A stretch of DNA of 64,000 nt from an uncultured Roseobacter sp. (GTDB taxonomy: Bacteria > Pseudomonadota > Alphaproteobacteria > Rhodobacterales > Rhodobacteraceae): contig CANKZM010000003.1 of assembly GCA_947488305.1 (NCBI GenBank), positions 1 through 64,000 on the forward strand. The letters are read 5' to 3'. Shown one piece after another: positions 52,822 to 61,099 of the stretch (the stretch's first letter is position 1; every line of letters starts with the position of its first letter). A model generated the notes under the pieces. The model was not told where the DNA came from. It searched no databases and was given only the letters and a program-made list of their open reading frames with translations. The position numbers and the translations under genes were made by a program.

Positions 52822-53021
52822 TTTTACCTAGGCAACACTACCAATATACGACTCTGACGGATTGGCGCATCTTGTAGGAACAGTGCGGATGTGACGGAGA
52901 GTGTACTCTGCGAACCACTTCTTTGAAGAGTGTATGAGAACCGGAATTAACTGGTAATCGAGGTATCCAAAAATTCTCCCCAGAATTAGATTTCAATCAG
53001 CAATGCTTGAATGACTGGATC

Positions 53022-53125
53022 GCGTTACGGCCGGGCCGCACTGCCGGACCGTAACGCACCCCCCACCCCAAAAATTAGAACGATGGTGACCCTAACGGGC
53101 AGAAAATGGTTTCTGCCTTTTTTTT
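53022..53125 (+). ncRNA. Candidate small RNA with two strong hairpins
   Basis: The 543 bases between the regulator and the flavoenzyme gene hold no supported ORF. GCGTTACGG (53022-53030) pairs with CCGTAACGC (53049-53057) and continues with four more pairs past a bulge. A C-rich single strand follows. GGCAGAAA-ATGG-TTTCTGCC (53098-53117) with eight T's then forms a perfect terminator. The layout resembles an sRNA, although a simple terminator after the regulator cannot be excluded. Confidence 0.4.
53098..53125 (+). terminator. Perfect intrinsic terminator
   Basis: An 8-bp perfect stem with ATGG loop is followed by eight T's. It lies 277 bases after the response regulator stop and may end that transcript or a small RNA. 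Confidence 0.92.
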
Positions 53126-53155
53126 GCGAGCGGCATTGATTGTATTTTTTTATCC

Positions 53156-53169
53156 AATTGGCGCCAATT
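53156..53169. promoter_or_regulatory. 14-bp perfect palindrome
   Basis: AATTGGCGCCAATT is fully self-complementary and lies 196 bases before the start of the flavoenzyme gene, in an AT-rich stretch after a terminator. It is a likely operator for the downstream catabolic genes; the binding protein is unknown. Confidence 0.45.
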
Positions 53170-53364
53170 ATCGCGCTCTGACGAGACCCGCCAGCGTCGC
53201 ATCTACCCTCCCATCCAAGGCAACATCGGCGACAGTCGCTTTACGAAACTTGCGTGGGTAATGTCGTTGCGGTCGAAGACACCACGGTTACACCTCGGCG
53301 ATTTTCCTCCTCGTCATCGATTGGATATCATACAGTCGAAATCTGACCTTGAGGATTTTTTGCT

Positions 53365-55404
53365 ATGACCCGTGATGCCTTGTTGCAGCCCTACCAGCTA
53401 AAACACCTAACGCTGAAGAACCGCATCATGACAACCAGTCACGAACCCGCATACCCCGAAGATGGCATGCCCAAGGAACGGTATCGCGCATACCATGAAA
53501 TACGCGCGAAGGCCGGTGTTGCTCTGACCATGACGGCCGGGTCAGCTACGGTCAGTCGCGACAGCCCCCCGGCTTTCAACAACATATTAGCCTATAAAGA
53601 CGAGGTCGTGCATTGGATGAGAGAGCTCAGCGATGCGTGCCATGCCCATGGCTGCGCTGTGATGATCCAATTGACCCATCTGGGGCGTCGAACAGGTTGG
53701 AGCAAGGGCGATTGGCTGCCCTCTCTTGCCCCTTCTCATCTGCGTGAACCAGCCCACCGAGCCTTCCCGAAAAAGATGGAAGACCATGATATTGCCCGGA
53801 TAGTAACGGACTATGCGGACGCAGCAGAACGGATGCAAACAGCCGGCCTGGACGGGATTGAGCTGCAGGCTTACGGCCATCTCATCGATCAGTTCTGGTC
53901 GCCTTTGACCAACGACATGGATCCGCCATACGGCGGTTCGCTGGACAATCGGCTCAGGTTTGGCTTCGACGTGATAAGCGCTATTCGCGACCGTGTGGGT
54001 CCGGATTTTATCGTTGGGGTTCGGTACACAGCGGATGAGACCGCCGAAGGTGGCATTTCTGAAACAGAAGGCGTGGAAATTGCACAGCGCCTGCGCGACA
54101 GTGGGAAGGTCGATTTTCTAAACGTGATCCGCGGCCAAATTCACACTGACCCGGCGATGACGGATGTGATCCCGGTTCAGGGTATGAAAAGCGCCCCTCA
54201 CCTCGATTTTGCAGGCCGCATACGCCGGGCCTCCGGTATGCCGACCTTTCATGCCGCACGCATTCCTGATGTTGCGACCGCACGTCATGCCGTCTCTGCT
54301 GGCTTGCTGGACATGGTCGGCATGACTCGCGCCCATATGGCAGATCCGATGATCGTGCAGAAAGTGATGGAAGGTCGCGAGGATGATATCCGCCCCTGTG
54401 TCGGCGCGACCTATTGCCTCGATCGCATTTATCAAGCTGGCGAAGCCTTATGTATTCACAACCCGGCGACAGGGCGGGAACTCTCCATTCCGCACGTAAT
54501 ACCAGCGTCGAAGACCCCGAAGCATGCCATTGTGGTCGGGGCTGGCCCTGGAGGCCTCGAAGCCTCGCGTGTTGCAGCGGAGCGGGGTCATAAGGTGACG
54601 GTGCTTGAGGCCGCTGCCGAACCGGGTGGCCAGATCCGACTGACCGCACAATCTCGGCGTCGTTCGGAAATGATCGGGATCACCGACTGGCGAATGGCAC
54701 AATGCGCCGCGCGCGACGTTGCGTTCCACTTCAACACGATTGCCGAAAGCGAGGACGTGATGGCTTTGGTGCCAGATGTCGTCATCATCGCAACAGGCGG
54801 CCTGCCACAGACAACGATCTTGGCGCAAGGCAATGATCTGGCGGTTTCTGCCTGGGACATTCTGACTGGCGATGTCGCACCGGGGCAAAACGTCTTGATC
54901 TACGACGATGCAGGCGATCATCCGGCCTTGATGGCGGCGGAGGTCATCGCAGCATCAGGAGCTGACGTAGAGATCATGACCCGTGATCGCAGTTTTGCGC
55001 CTGAGGTGATGGGTATGAACCTCGTGCCTTACATGCGGAGCCTGCAGGATAAAAACGCAACTTTCACCGTCTGTAACACGCTTCTATCACTATCAAAATC
55101 CGGCAACCTGCTCGAAGCCACGATTGGCACGGACTATTCAGATCACACCCAAAAAAGCCTGTTCGATCAGGTGATTGTAAATCAGGGAACACTGCCGCTG
55201 GACGACGTTTACTTTGCGCTCAAACCTCTGTCCCGCAATCTTGGCGAAGTTGATCACGACGCCTTGGTCGCTGGCGTAGGTTCCGTGTTTCCGAAGCCGA
55301 ACCCCAGCGGTAGTTTCGATCTCTACCGGATAGGCGACGCAGTTTCTTCCCGCAACATTCATGCGGCAATTTATGACGCTTTGCGGATCGGCCTGCGATG
55401 GTAG
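53365..55404 (+). CDS. TMADH/old-yellow-enzyme-type oxidoreductase
   Basis: This 679-residue protein combines an FMN TIM barrel (about 1-345), an Fe-S region and FAD/NADH-binding Rossmann domains (VVGAGPGG at 391-397). It belongs to the trimethylamine dehydrogenase / dimethylglycine and N-methylproline demethylase group, which removes methyl groups from N-methyl compounds. The Fe-S signature reads C345-V-G-A348-T-Y-C351 ... C363, so alanine stands at one of the four cysteine positions. The neighbouring M81 peptidase and AraC regulator suggest a catabolic cluster. The exact substrate is open. Confidence 0.85.
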   Translation: MTRDALLQPYQLKHLTLKNRIMTTSHEPAYPEDGMPKERYRAYHEIRAKAGVALTMTAGSATVSRDSPPAFNNILAYKDEVVHWMRELSDACHAHGCAVMIQLTHLGRRTGWSKGDWLPSLAPSHLREPAHRAFPKKMEDHDIARIVTDYADAAERMQTAGLDGIELQAYGHLIDQFWSPLTNDMDPPYGGSLDNRLRFGFDVISAIRDRVGPDFIVGVRYTADETAEGGISETEGVEIAQRLRDSGKVDFLNVIRGQIHTDPAMTDVIPVQGMKSAPHLDFAGRIRRASGMPTFHAARIPDVATARHAVSAGLLDMVGMTRAHMADPMIVQKVMEGREDDIRPCVGATYCLDRIYQAGEALCIHNPATGRELSIPHVIPASKTPKHAIVVGAGPGGLEASRVAAERGHKVTVLEAAAEPGGQIRLTAQSRRRSEMIGITDWRMAQCAARDVAFHFNTIAESEDVMALVPDVVIIATGGLPQTTILAQGNDLAVSAWDILTGDVAPGQNVLIYDDAGDHPALMAAEVIAASGADVEIMTRDRSFAPEVMGMNLVPYMRSLQDKNATFTVCNTLLSLSKSGNLLEATIGTDYSDHTQKSLFDQVIVNQGTLPLDDVYFALKPLSRNLGEVDHDALVAGVGSVFPKPNPSGSFDLYRIGDAVSSRNIHAAIYDALRIGLRW

Positions 55405-55538
55405 CCGGAACCATCCATCGCGGAACGGCCCATACGAACCACAACCAGCTAAACGTCTATGAGACCGCGCTCCGCCCTGTACGAGCGGTCAGGGATGTGC
55501 CGCGTCTGGACTTCATGCAAGGCAAAGAAAGTCAGTGA
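55398..55538 (+). CDS. Possible 46-residue ORF of unknown function
   Basis: The ATG overlaps the stop region of the flavoenzyme gene, and the frame (VAGTIHRGTAHTNHNQLNVYETALRPVRAVRDV...) has no motif I recognise. The spacing would allow translational coupling, but chance is an equally good explanation. Confidence 0.2.
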   Translation: MVAGTIHRGTAHTNHNQLNVYETALRPVRAVRDVPRLDFMQGKESQ

Positions 55539-55645
55539 CTCGGTCAGAATTGGTGATACGCCTGAAACCGAAAAAAGCAGTGTCGACACGGCGGTAAACC
55601 GGCCGGCCGACAAGCTGCAATAGGTCTGTCACAAGGTAGGAAACC

Positions 55646-57124
55646 ATGCGCATCGCAATCGCTGGCTTTCAGCACGAAACAAACACTTTCGTTGAGCAGA
55701 ATACTTGTTATGAGCACTTCTTGCAGGCGGATAGCTGGCCGGAGATGCTGCGGGGCAGATCGGTGATCGACCGGACACGCGGAACGAACCTCGGCGTGTC
55801 GGGCTTTGTCAGCGCAGCGGAAACAGAAAAAAACATCGAGCTGTTGCCAATTCTCTGGTGCTCCGCCGAGCCCGGCGGGCCTGTCACGGACGACGCCTTT
55901 GAACGCGTTTACAGCGAAATTGCTCGTGCCCTCTCAGACATGGCGCCCCTTGATGCTGTCTATCTGGAACTTCATGGGGCGATGGTCACACAAAGCCTGG
56001 ATGACGGTGAAGGTACCCTCCTGAAGCGTATTCGCGAAACCATTGGGCAGGATATTCTTCTGGTTGCCAGTTTGGACATGCACGCGAACATCACCCAAGA
56101 AATGGTGCAGTCCACTGACGTGATGACCATTTACCGCACATATCCCCATATCGATATCGCTGAAACCGGCGCTCGGGCCTTCCAGATGCTTTGGAAAGCA
56201 TGGCAAGGCCGCCGCCCGGCCAAAGCATGGCGTCAGGTAGATTACCTGATCCCTCTCCACGCCCAACACACGGGCGCAGACCCGGCACGCGCGCTTTACA
56301 AGGCTGTTGAAGCCCACGACCAGCTGGAGGGTTTGCAACATGCAGATCTGGCTTTGGGATTTACCGCCGCAGACATCAAGGACGTCGGCCCGTCCATGGT
56401 TGCTTATGCTGCCACGCAAGAGACAGCAGATGGGATTGCCGATGACCTGATGAATCGGCTCGCGCGCGCTGAGCCAGATTTTGAAACGGGCTTGTTGGAA
56501 CCAAGCGCGGCGGTGGCAAAAGCCAAGTCCAATAGCAGCAACCGACCCGTCGTCATCGCAGATGTACAGGACAACCCCGGAGCGGGTGCATCATCCGACA
56601 CAACCGGGCTGTTGCGTGAATTGATGCGGCAGAATGCCCGAGATGTCTTATTGGGGCTGGTACACGACCCAGCGCTCGCACGATTAGCCCATGCCCATGG
56701 ACCGAATACCAGTTTTGATGCGGACATTGGCGGAAACAGCCCCGAAGATCGACCATTGAGGGCAAAGTTGCATGTTCAGCAACTGACCGATGGGCAATGT
56801 GTCTACACCGGTGACATGTATGGCGGCGGTACAGCTAACTTGGGCCCATCAGCAGCACTTCGGCTGGATGGCACCAGCATTACCATTGTCGTGACCTCGA
56901 TTAGAAACCAATGCCTCGATCTGGCCCATTTCCGTCATTTCGGGCTGTCACCCGAGACCGCTCGGATTTTATGCGTCAAGAGTACTGCTCATTTCAGGGC
57001 AGATTTTGAACCAATAGCGCAAGAGGTTCTTCTGACGGCGGCACCGGGGCAGTTTCCTTGTGTCTTGAAAGACGTCACCTATTCAAAACTGCGCCCCGGC
57101 GTTCGATTGGAATATATAATTTAA
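55646..57124 (+). CDS. M81 family metallopeptidase (MlrC-like)
   Basis: The 492-residue protein has the MlrC features: GFQHETNTF near the N-terminus (histidine), YLELHGAMVTQSLDDGEG, and SLDMHANITQEMVQSTDVMTIYRTYPHID with metal-ligand aspartate and histidine. DVQDNPGAGASSDTT and GDMYGGG follow in the C-terminal half. MlrC was named for a step in microcystin breakdown, but most members in proteobacteria sit in small-molecule catabolic loci and have unknown substrates. AAGGTAGGA precedes the ATG. The AraC gene downstream is convergent. Confidence 0.9.
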   Translation: MRIAIAGFQHETNTFVEQNTCYEHFLQADSWPEMLRGRSVIDRTRGTNLGVSGFVSAAETEKNIELLPILWCSAEPGGPVTDDAFERVYSEIARALSDMAPLDAVYLELHGAMVTQSLDDGEGTLLKRIRETIGQDILLVASLDMHANITQEMVQSTDVMTIYRTYPHIDIAETGARAFQMLWKAWQGRRPAKAWRQVDYLIPLHAQHTGADPARALYKAVEAHDQLEGLQHADLALGFTAADIKDVGPSMVAYAATQETADGIADDLMNRLARAEPDFETGLLEPSAAVAKAKSNSSNRPVVIADVQDNPGAGASSDTTGLLRELMRQNARDVLLGLVHDPALARLAHAHGPNTSFDADIGGNSPEDRPLRAKLHVQQLTDGQCVYTGDMYGGGTANLGPSAALRLDGTSITIVVTSIRNQCLDLAHFRHFGLSPETARILCVKSTAHFRADFEPIAQEVLLTAAPGQFPCVLKDVTYSKLRPGVRLEYII

Positions 57125-57176
57125 TATACCAATCAGTATTGTACAGCATGATATTAATCTGAAATTCGCGAGAAAC

Positions 57177-58178
57177 CTATCGCCGGAATTGTTTTCGGTA
57201 CTCGGTGGGTGTCGACCCGGCCCATCGGCGAAACGCCGTACTGAAAGTGCTCAAGTCGGAATACCCAAGCACAAAGGCGATCTCGGTCAATTGAAAGTCA
57301 GATTCGCGTAACATGTTTTTGGCCACTGCCTCGCGGTAGCCTTCGACCACCTTGAAGAAACTCGTGTCTGCCTCGGCAAGACGTCTGGACAAACTCCGCG
57401 CGCTCATCCCGAGATCACGGGCGACCTCTGCCTGCGTTTTTGTGGGTGACTGCGCAATAATCTCCTCAACCGAATTGGCCAGCGACGGTTTGCTTTCTGC
57501 CAACTGCGCCAGGGCGTCTTCGCTGAACTTCGTGAGCATGCGGTTCAGCAGGTGGTCGGATGTCTGAAGGGGCAAATCAAGGTCTTCCAGCCTGAACTGC
57601 AGCCTGTTTTCAGCACTGCCCAACTCGGGAGTTCGGCCAAAGTACTGCACGAGGGGCTGAAGATTGCTTCCCCGAAAGTGCCTGAAACCCAGGTCCAGCG
57701 GGACAAGTTCGCGACCGGTCAGACGGCGGAGGACATGAACCAGACCCGTCGCATTGAATTCAACAAATTGTTGTCGCACGACCCTACGTGGCACCTGGTA
57801 ATGCCATTGAAGAATTCCTTCATTACCCAACTGACTGGAATCCATCAACAAAACGTCGCTATTGATACGTTGATACCTTGAGAGCGTGTGGAGCAGACTT
57901 CGCACATTCGGCGATGAAACACCTGTGAATGCGATCAGCCCCAATCGACGGTAATCGCTGTTTTGCGCATGCCTGAAGCCAAGCAGATCGTCTCCTGTCA
58001 GTTCCGCCGCGCGTTCAAACAGCAACGCCAGACTATCGAATGGGACTTTCGGTTCCTCGCCATTCAACAAAGAGATGTCGATCCCGGTATTGCCGACAAT
58101 CTCTGAGCGGGAAAAACCTTTGCCTTGCAGGTCTTCGACCAGGGTCTTTCCAAAAATACCAGTGTGCAAATACGTCAT
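57177..58178 (-). CDS. AraC-family regulator
   Basis: The N-terminal 200 residues are the arabinose-binding-type domain of OruR/ArgR-like AraC regulators (SRSEIVGNTGIDISLLNGEEPKVPFDSLALLFERAAELTGDDLLGFR). The C-terminal 100 residues contain two HTH motifs (DLGMSARSLSRRLAEADTSFFKVVEGYRE and EIAFVLGYSDLSTFSTAFRRWAGSTPTEYRKQF). It converges with the M81 gene and probably regulates the flavoenzyme-M81 cluster. Confidence 0.9.
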   Translation of the reverse strand: MTYLHTGIFGKTLVEDLQGKGFSRSEIVGNTGIDISLLNGEEPKVPFDSLALLFERAAELTGDDLLGFRHAQNSDYRRLGLIAFTGVSSPNVRSLLHTLSRYQRINSDVLLMDSSQLGNEGILQWHYQVPRRVVRQQFVEFNATGLVHVLRRLTGRELVPLDLGFRHFRGSNLQPLVQYFGRTPELGSAENRLQFRLEDLDLPLQTSDHLLNRMLTKFSEDALAQLAESKPSLANSVEEIIAQSPTKTQAEVARDLGMSARSLSRRLAEADTSFFKVVEGYREAVAKNMLRESDFQLTEIAFVLGYSDLSTFSTAFRRWAGSTPTEYRKQFRR

Positions 58179-58550
58179 GTCCGGGACTGCACCCTCAACT
58201 TATTTCGAAGTCAAGTTGTTAAGGTCCAGCGAAAGGAAGAGGTGATTGGCCATTGGCGCGGCAATCTTGGCAAAAGGTCTGGTTTTTGGCCGATATTCCA
58301 AGGGCTTTGGCTGCATCTCGAAAGCGGGGCAGACCTACATCGGCTACCTCCCACACTGTTTGCTGGGCCAGAGCGCCCGCAACATACCGTTGCTGCCGGA
58401 TTAGCCTGAAAGTCTGCGCAATGCATCGGAAACTCCGGAGGGCGGTTCCATGGGATACGAGCGCGGAATCGTCCTCCTCCTTTGGAGCTCCCCGGCATAA
58501 CCTCGGTGTTTGTCAAAGAAAGGGGACCGCCGGTGCAACAGACGTGGCCG
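58179..58550. other. Gap without a supported gene
   Basis: Overlapping frames on both strands cross these 372 bases, but all lack motifs and look like shadows or degenerate sequence rich in cysteine and arginine. Nothing else is recognised. The 5' regulatory region of the AraC gene lies in its left part. Confidence 0.4.
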
Positions 58551-60380
58551 TTACGTCTGCATCGCGTCGAGTACATCCTGCGACCAGATGAAAACTTGTT
58601 CCCGCCCGGCCCTGCCCCTGATATCTACCTCAGCCTGCCGCGCAGTCTGGGTTTTGTCCGCTACCTTCAACCCGTCGCAAAGCGCCTGACTGGCGGCAAT
58701 CACAGCCGCCTCTGACTTGGCAACTTCCATCAAACGGCTCGCAAAATTGACCGTGTCGCCGGTGATCGTCACCTGTTGATGGCTGTCGCCGCCAAGGCGC
58801 GACAAGGTCACAAGCCCCCGGTGCAATCCGATGCGGCACCGCAAGACGACGTCCGGAGCCTCCTCCAGTCTTGCAGCCGACAACGCCCTGACCAGATCGA
58901 CGGAGGCATTCAGCGACGCGTCTGGTGCCGGATCCGTGTCGTCATCCAATCCGAAGACTGCCATCACGCCGTCTCCCATGTAATTGAAGACACTACCGCC
59001 AAAGGTCTCGATGCTCTGCGCGCACAGCCGATGAAATTTCTGCAAGAGGTTTCTGGTCCCTTCGGGGCCAAGGGTTTGCGACAAACCGGTAAACCCCGTC
59101 AGATCCACGAAAAAAACCACAAGAACCTGTTCTTGCGGCTTTGCTAGGTATTCGGGATCACTCTCAATACGCTGGGCCAGCGCTGGCGACTGAAAGCGCC
59201 GCAAAGAGGCGACCGTCTTCTCTGATCGATTTGCCTGCTGTCGTTCCTGGCGATATCTCAACACGCTGACAAGGGCCGCTGGCGGCAATGCAGCGACCAA
59301 TGGCATTGCAGCACTCAACCAGATGCCGGAGCCGAATAGAAACGTTGTGATCGCAAAGGAGAGACCAGCCAATACCAGAACAACCAGCATGCCACGCGAC
59401 AATGGCAAGACCGTCAGGAACATCAGACAAAGCAGCGTCAACACAGCCGCATGCCCAACGTCGAGGTACCGTGTACGCGCGTCCCGTTGCAGCGACGGCC
59501 CGCCGGTGATCTGCGAAATCGCCGTCGCGATCACCTCCATGCCCGGCATGCTGTCATCAAAGGGAGTCGCAAATCGGTCCCCCATGGCCGCCGCAGAAAA
59601 CCCCAAAACGACACGATTGTTCAAAAGCGCGTCGGGATCTGGACCATCCAAAAGCGTGCTTGCGCTTATGGTTGGCACGGTTCCAGCAGGTCCGAGATAC
59701 CTCAATGGCATGTTTAGCCCGTGATCGAGTGGGAAGACCTGATCATTAAGGGTCAGACGGCCCGGTTCCAAGGACGCCTCGATACCCCCCTCCGATAACG
59801 CGGCAAGCAATGTGGCAGATGGCAAAGCACCCTGCCCCAGCGTGATCAGCATTGGCGCATAGCGCGGCGTGCCGGCTTCATCTGTCGAGAGGTTCACCAA
59901 TCCCGCCTCAGCAGAAGAGGCAAAGACCTCTTGCGGCCAGATCAGAGCGACCTCGCCATCGCCCTGGGCACTGAAACTTGCTGCACCAGCAATGACGCTT
60001 GGCAGCGAAGCCAAAGCCCGGGCCAGTGCATTGTCTTCTTCTTCGTCACCGGCATCTGCCAGCAACACATCAAGGAACAAAGACTTCGCGCCACTCTGGC
60101 CGATGTGCTCGATCAGACGCGCCAGCAACACCCGGCGGTTTTGGCCGGTTACCGATGCGTCGTTCAGGGTCGCATCATCAATTGCGACAATCCGGAGATC
60201 GGATGCCGGAGATAACGGACCAACGAGTCGATGTCGAATATCCAACAGCCGGTATTCGATTGCATCGGTGATCCCTGAGCGCCCGGCCACGTAGGGCAAG
60301 GCCAGAACCGTCACCCATATAATTGCCAGGAAAACGCAGACAATGACCGGAAGCCAGCCGCGCCTTGTCGTTGCTCTCAT
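58551..60380 (-). CDS. CHASE2-domain adenylate cyclase
   Basis: The 609-residue protein starts with a membrane helix, then a periplasmic CHASE2 sensor (about 35-300: SDLRIVAIDDATLNDASVTGQNRRVLLARLIEHI..., FLDVLLAD), three membrane helices (about 315-375) and a class III cyclase domain (about 410-575). The cyclase has metal-binding aspartates in VVFFVDLTGFTGLSQ and NYMGDGVMAVFG. It should make cAMP on an extracytoplasmic signal. It overlaps the FecR gene start/stop (ATGA), so the two form one system. Confidence 0.9.
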   Translation of the reverse strand: MRATTRRGWLPVIVCVFLAIIWVTVLALPYVAGRSGITDAIEYRLLDIRHRLVGPLSPASDLRIVAIDDATLNDASVTGQNRRVLLARLIEHIGQSGAKSLFLDVLLADAGDEEEDNALARALASLPSVIAGAASFSAQGDGEVALIWPQEVFASSAEAGLVNLSTDEAGTPRYAPMLITLGQGALPSATLLAALSEGGIEASLEPGRLTLNDQVFPLDHGLNMPLRYLGPAGTVPTISASTLLDGPDPDALLNNRVVLGFSAAAMGDRFATPFDDSMPGMEVIATAISQITGGPSLQRDARTRYLDVGHAAVLTLLCLMFLTVLPLSRGMLVVLVLAGLSFAITTFLFGSGIWLSAAMPLVAALPPAALVSVLRYRQERQQANRSEKTVASLRRFQSPALAQRIESDPEYLAKPQEQVLVVFFVDLTGFTGLSQTLGPEGTRNLLQKFHRLCAQSIETFGGSVFNYMGDGVMAVFGLDDDTDPAPDASLNASVDLVRALSAARLEEAPDVVLRCRIGLHRGLVTLSRLGGDSHQQVTITGDTVNFASRLMEVAKSEAAVIAASQALCDGLKVADKTQTARQAEVDIRGRAGREQVFIWSQDVLDAMQT

Positions 60381-60922
60381 CTACCGAAGCGTGCCAGCAG
60401 CCCCTTGGCCTTGTCGGCGGGCCATTGTGTCGTCTCAAGCGGCATATCTGGGAAGACATCAACGCCTTCTCCAGCCTCAAGCGTCACTTCGGTCGCCGCA
60501 TCAGGCTTGGTCACGCTCACGCGGCCCTCGATAACGAAAACGGATGTGCTGTCGCCTCTGGCATCCACAACGTATTTCGTTCCTCGTACGGCGGCGATGG
60601 CATGCGGTGTACGTATCTGAGTTGGGATGCTGCCCGGCTCTACCTCAATCAAGATGGCACCGTTCTGGATTTCAATCACACTGGGAGGGGCGTCTCCCGC
60701 TCTTTCGAAAAGGGTGATCGCTGTATTGGCTTCCCGTTCGACCGTCAGGCCAGATCCGCAGGTGATTACCTGACGAACAGGATTGGTGATCGTGCTCCAC
60801 GCACAATCAGTTTCCGCCGAGGCAGGCATTGACGGAGCAATCAAGCCCAATCCAAGCGCCACCGCGGCGGAAGAAGGAGAATTACGAAAGAATTGCGAGA
60901 AAAACTTCTGCACGACAAACAC
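60377..60922 (-). CDS. FecR-domain secreted protein
   Basis: The 181-residue protein has a signal sequence (GLGLIAPSMPASAETD, cleavage after ASA) and a FecR-type domain (IEIQNGAILIEVEPGSIPTQIRTPHAIAAVRGTKYVVDARGDSTSVFVIEGRVSV). FecR domains form a periplasmic jelly-roll; outside iron signalling they occur with CHASE2 cyclases, as here. It overlaps the cyclase by four bases and probably provides its signal or partner. The start is GTG; a GTG three codons later is also possible. Confidence 0.88.
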   Translation of the reverse strand: MFVVQKFFSQFFRNSPSSAAVALGLGLIAPSMPASAETDCAWSTITNPVRQVITCGSGLTVEREANTAITLFERAGDAPPSVIEIQNGAILIEVEPGSIPTQIRTPHAIAAVRGTKYVVDARGDSTSVFVIEGRVSVTKPDAATEVTLEAGEGVDVFPDMPLETTQWPADKAKGLLARFGR

Positions 60923-61099
60923 TCACTGAAATGATGGGCCGCCAAAGCTGCCCTTTGCGCCTAACGAGAGCCGGTACCTCTGCCTAAGCAGGGTGATCGC
61001 TCAACCTACAATTACTGGACCGGCGTGCATTCAACAACTGAAATCATGCGCCTGTCCCCCGCGTAGGCGATACACGGCGGACAGGCGCTATGTGCATGA

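Noticed and set aside
58211-58591. Overlapping open frames of about 110-120 codons on both strands between the AraC and cyclase genes
   Set aside because: Cysteine- and arginine-rich, no ribosome site, no family features; part overlaps the cyclase 3' end.
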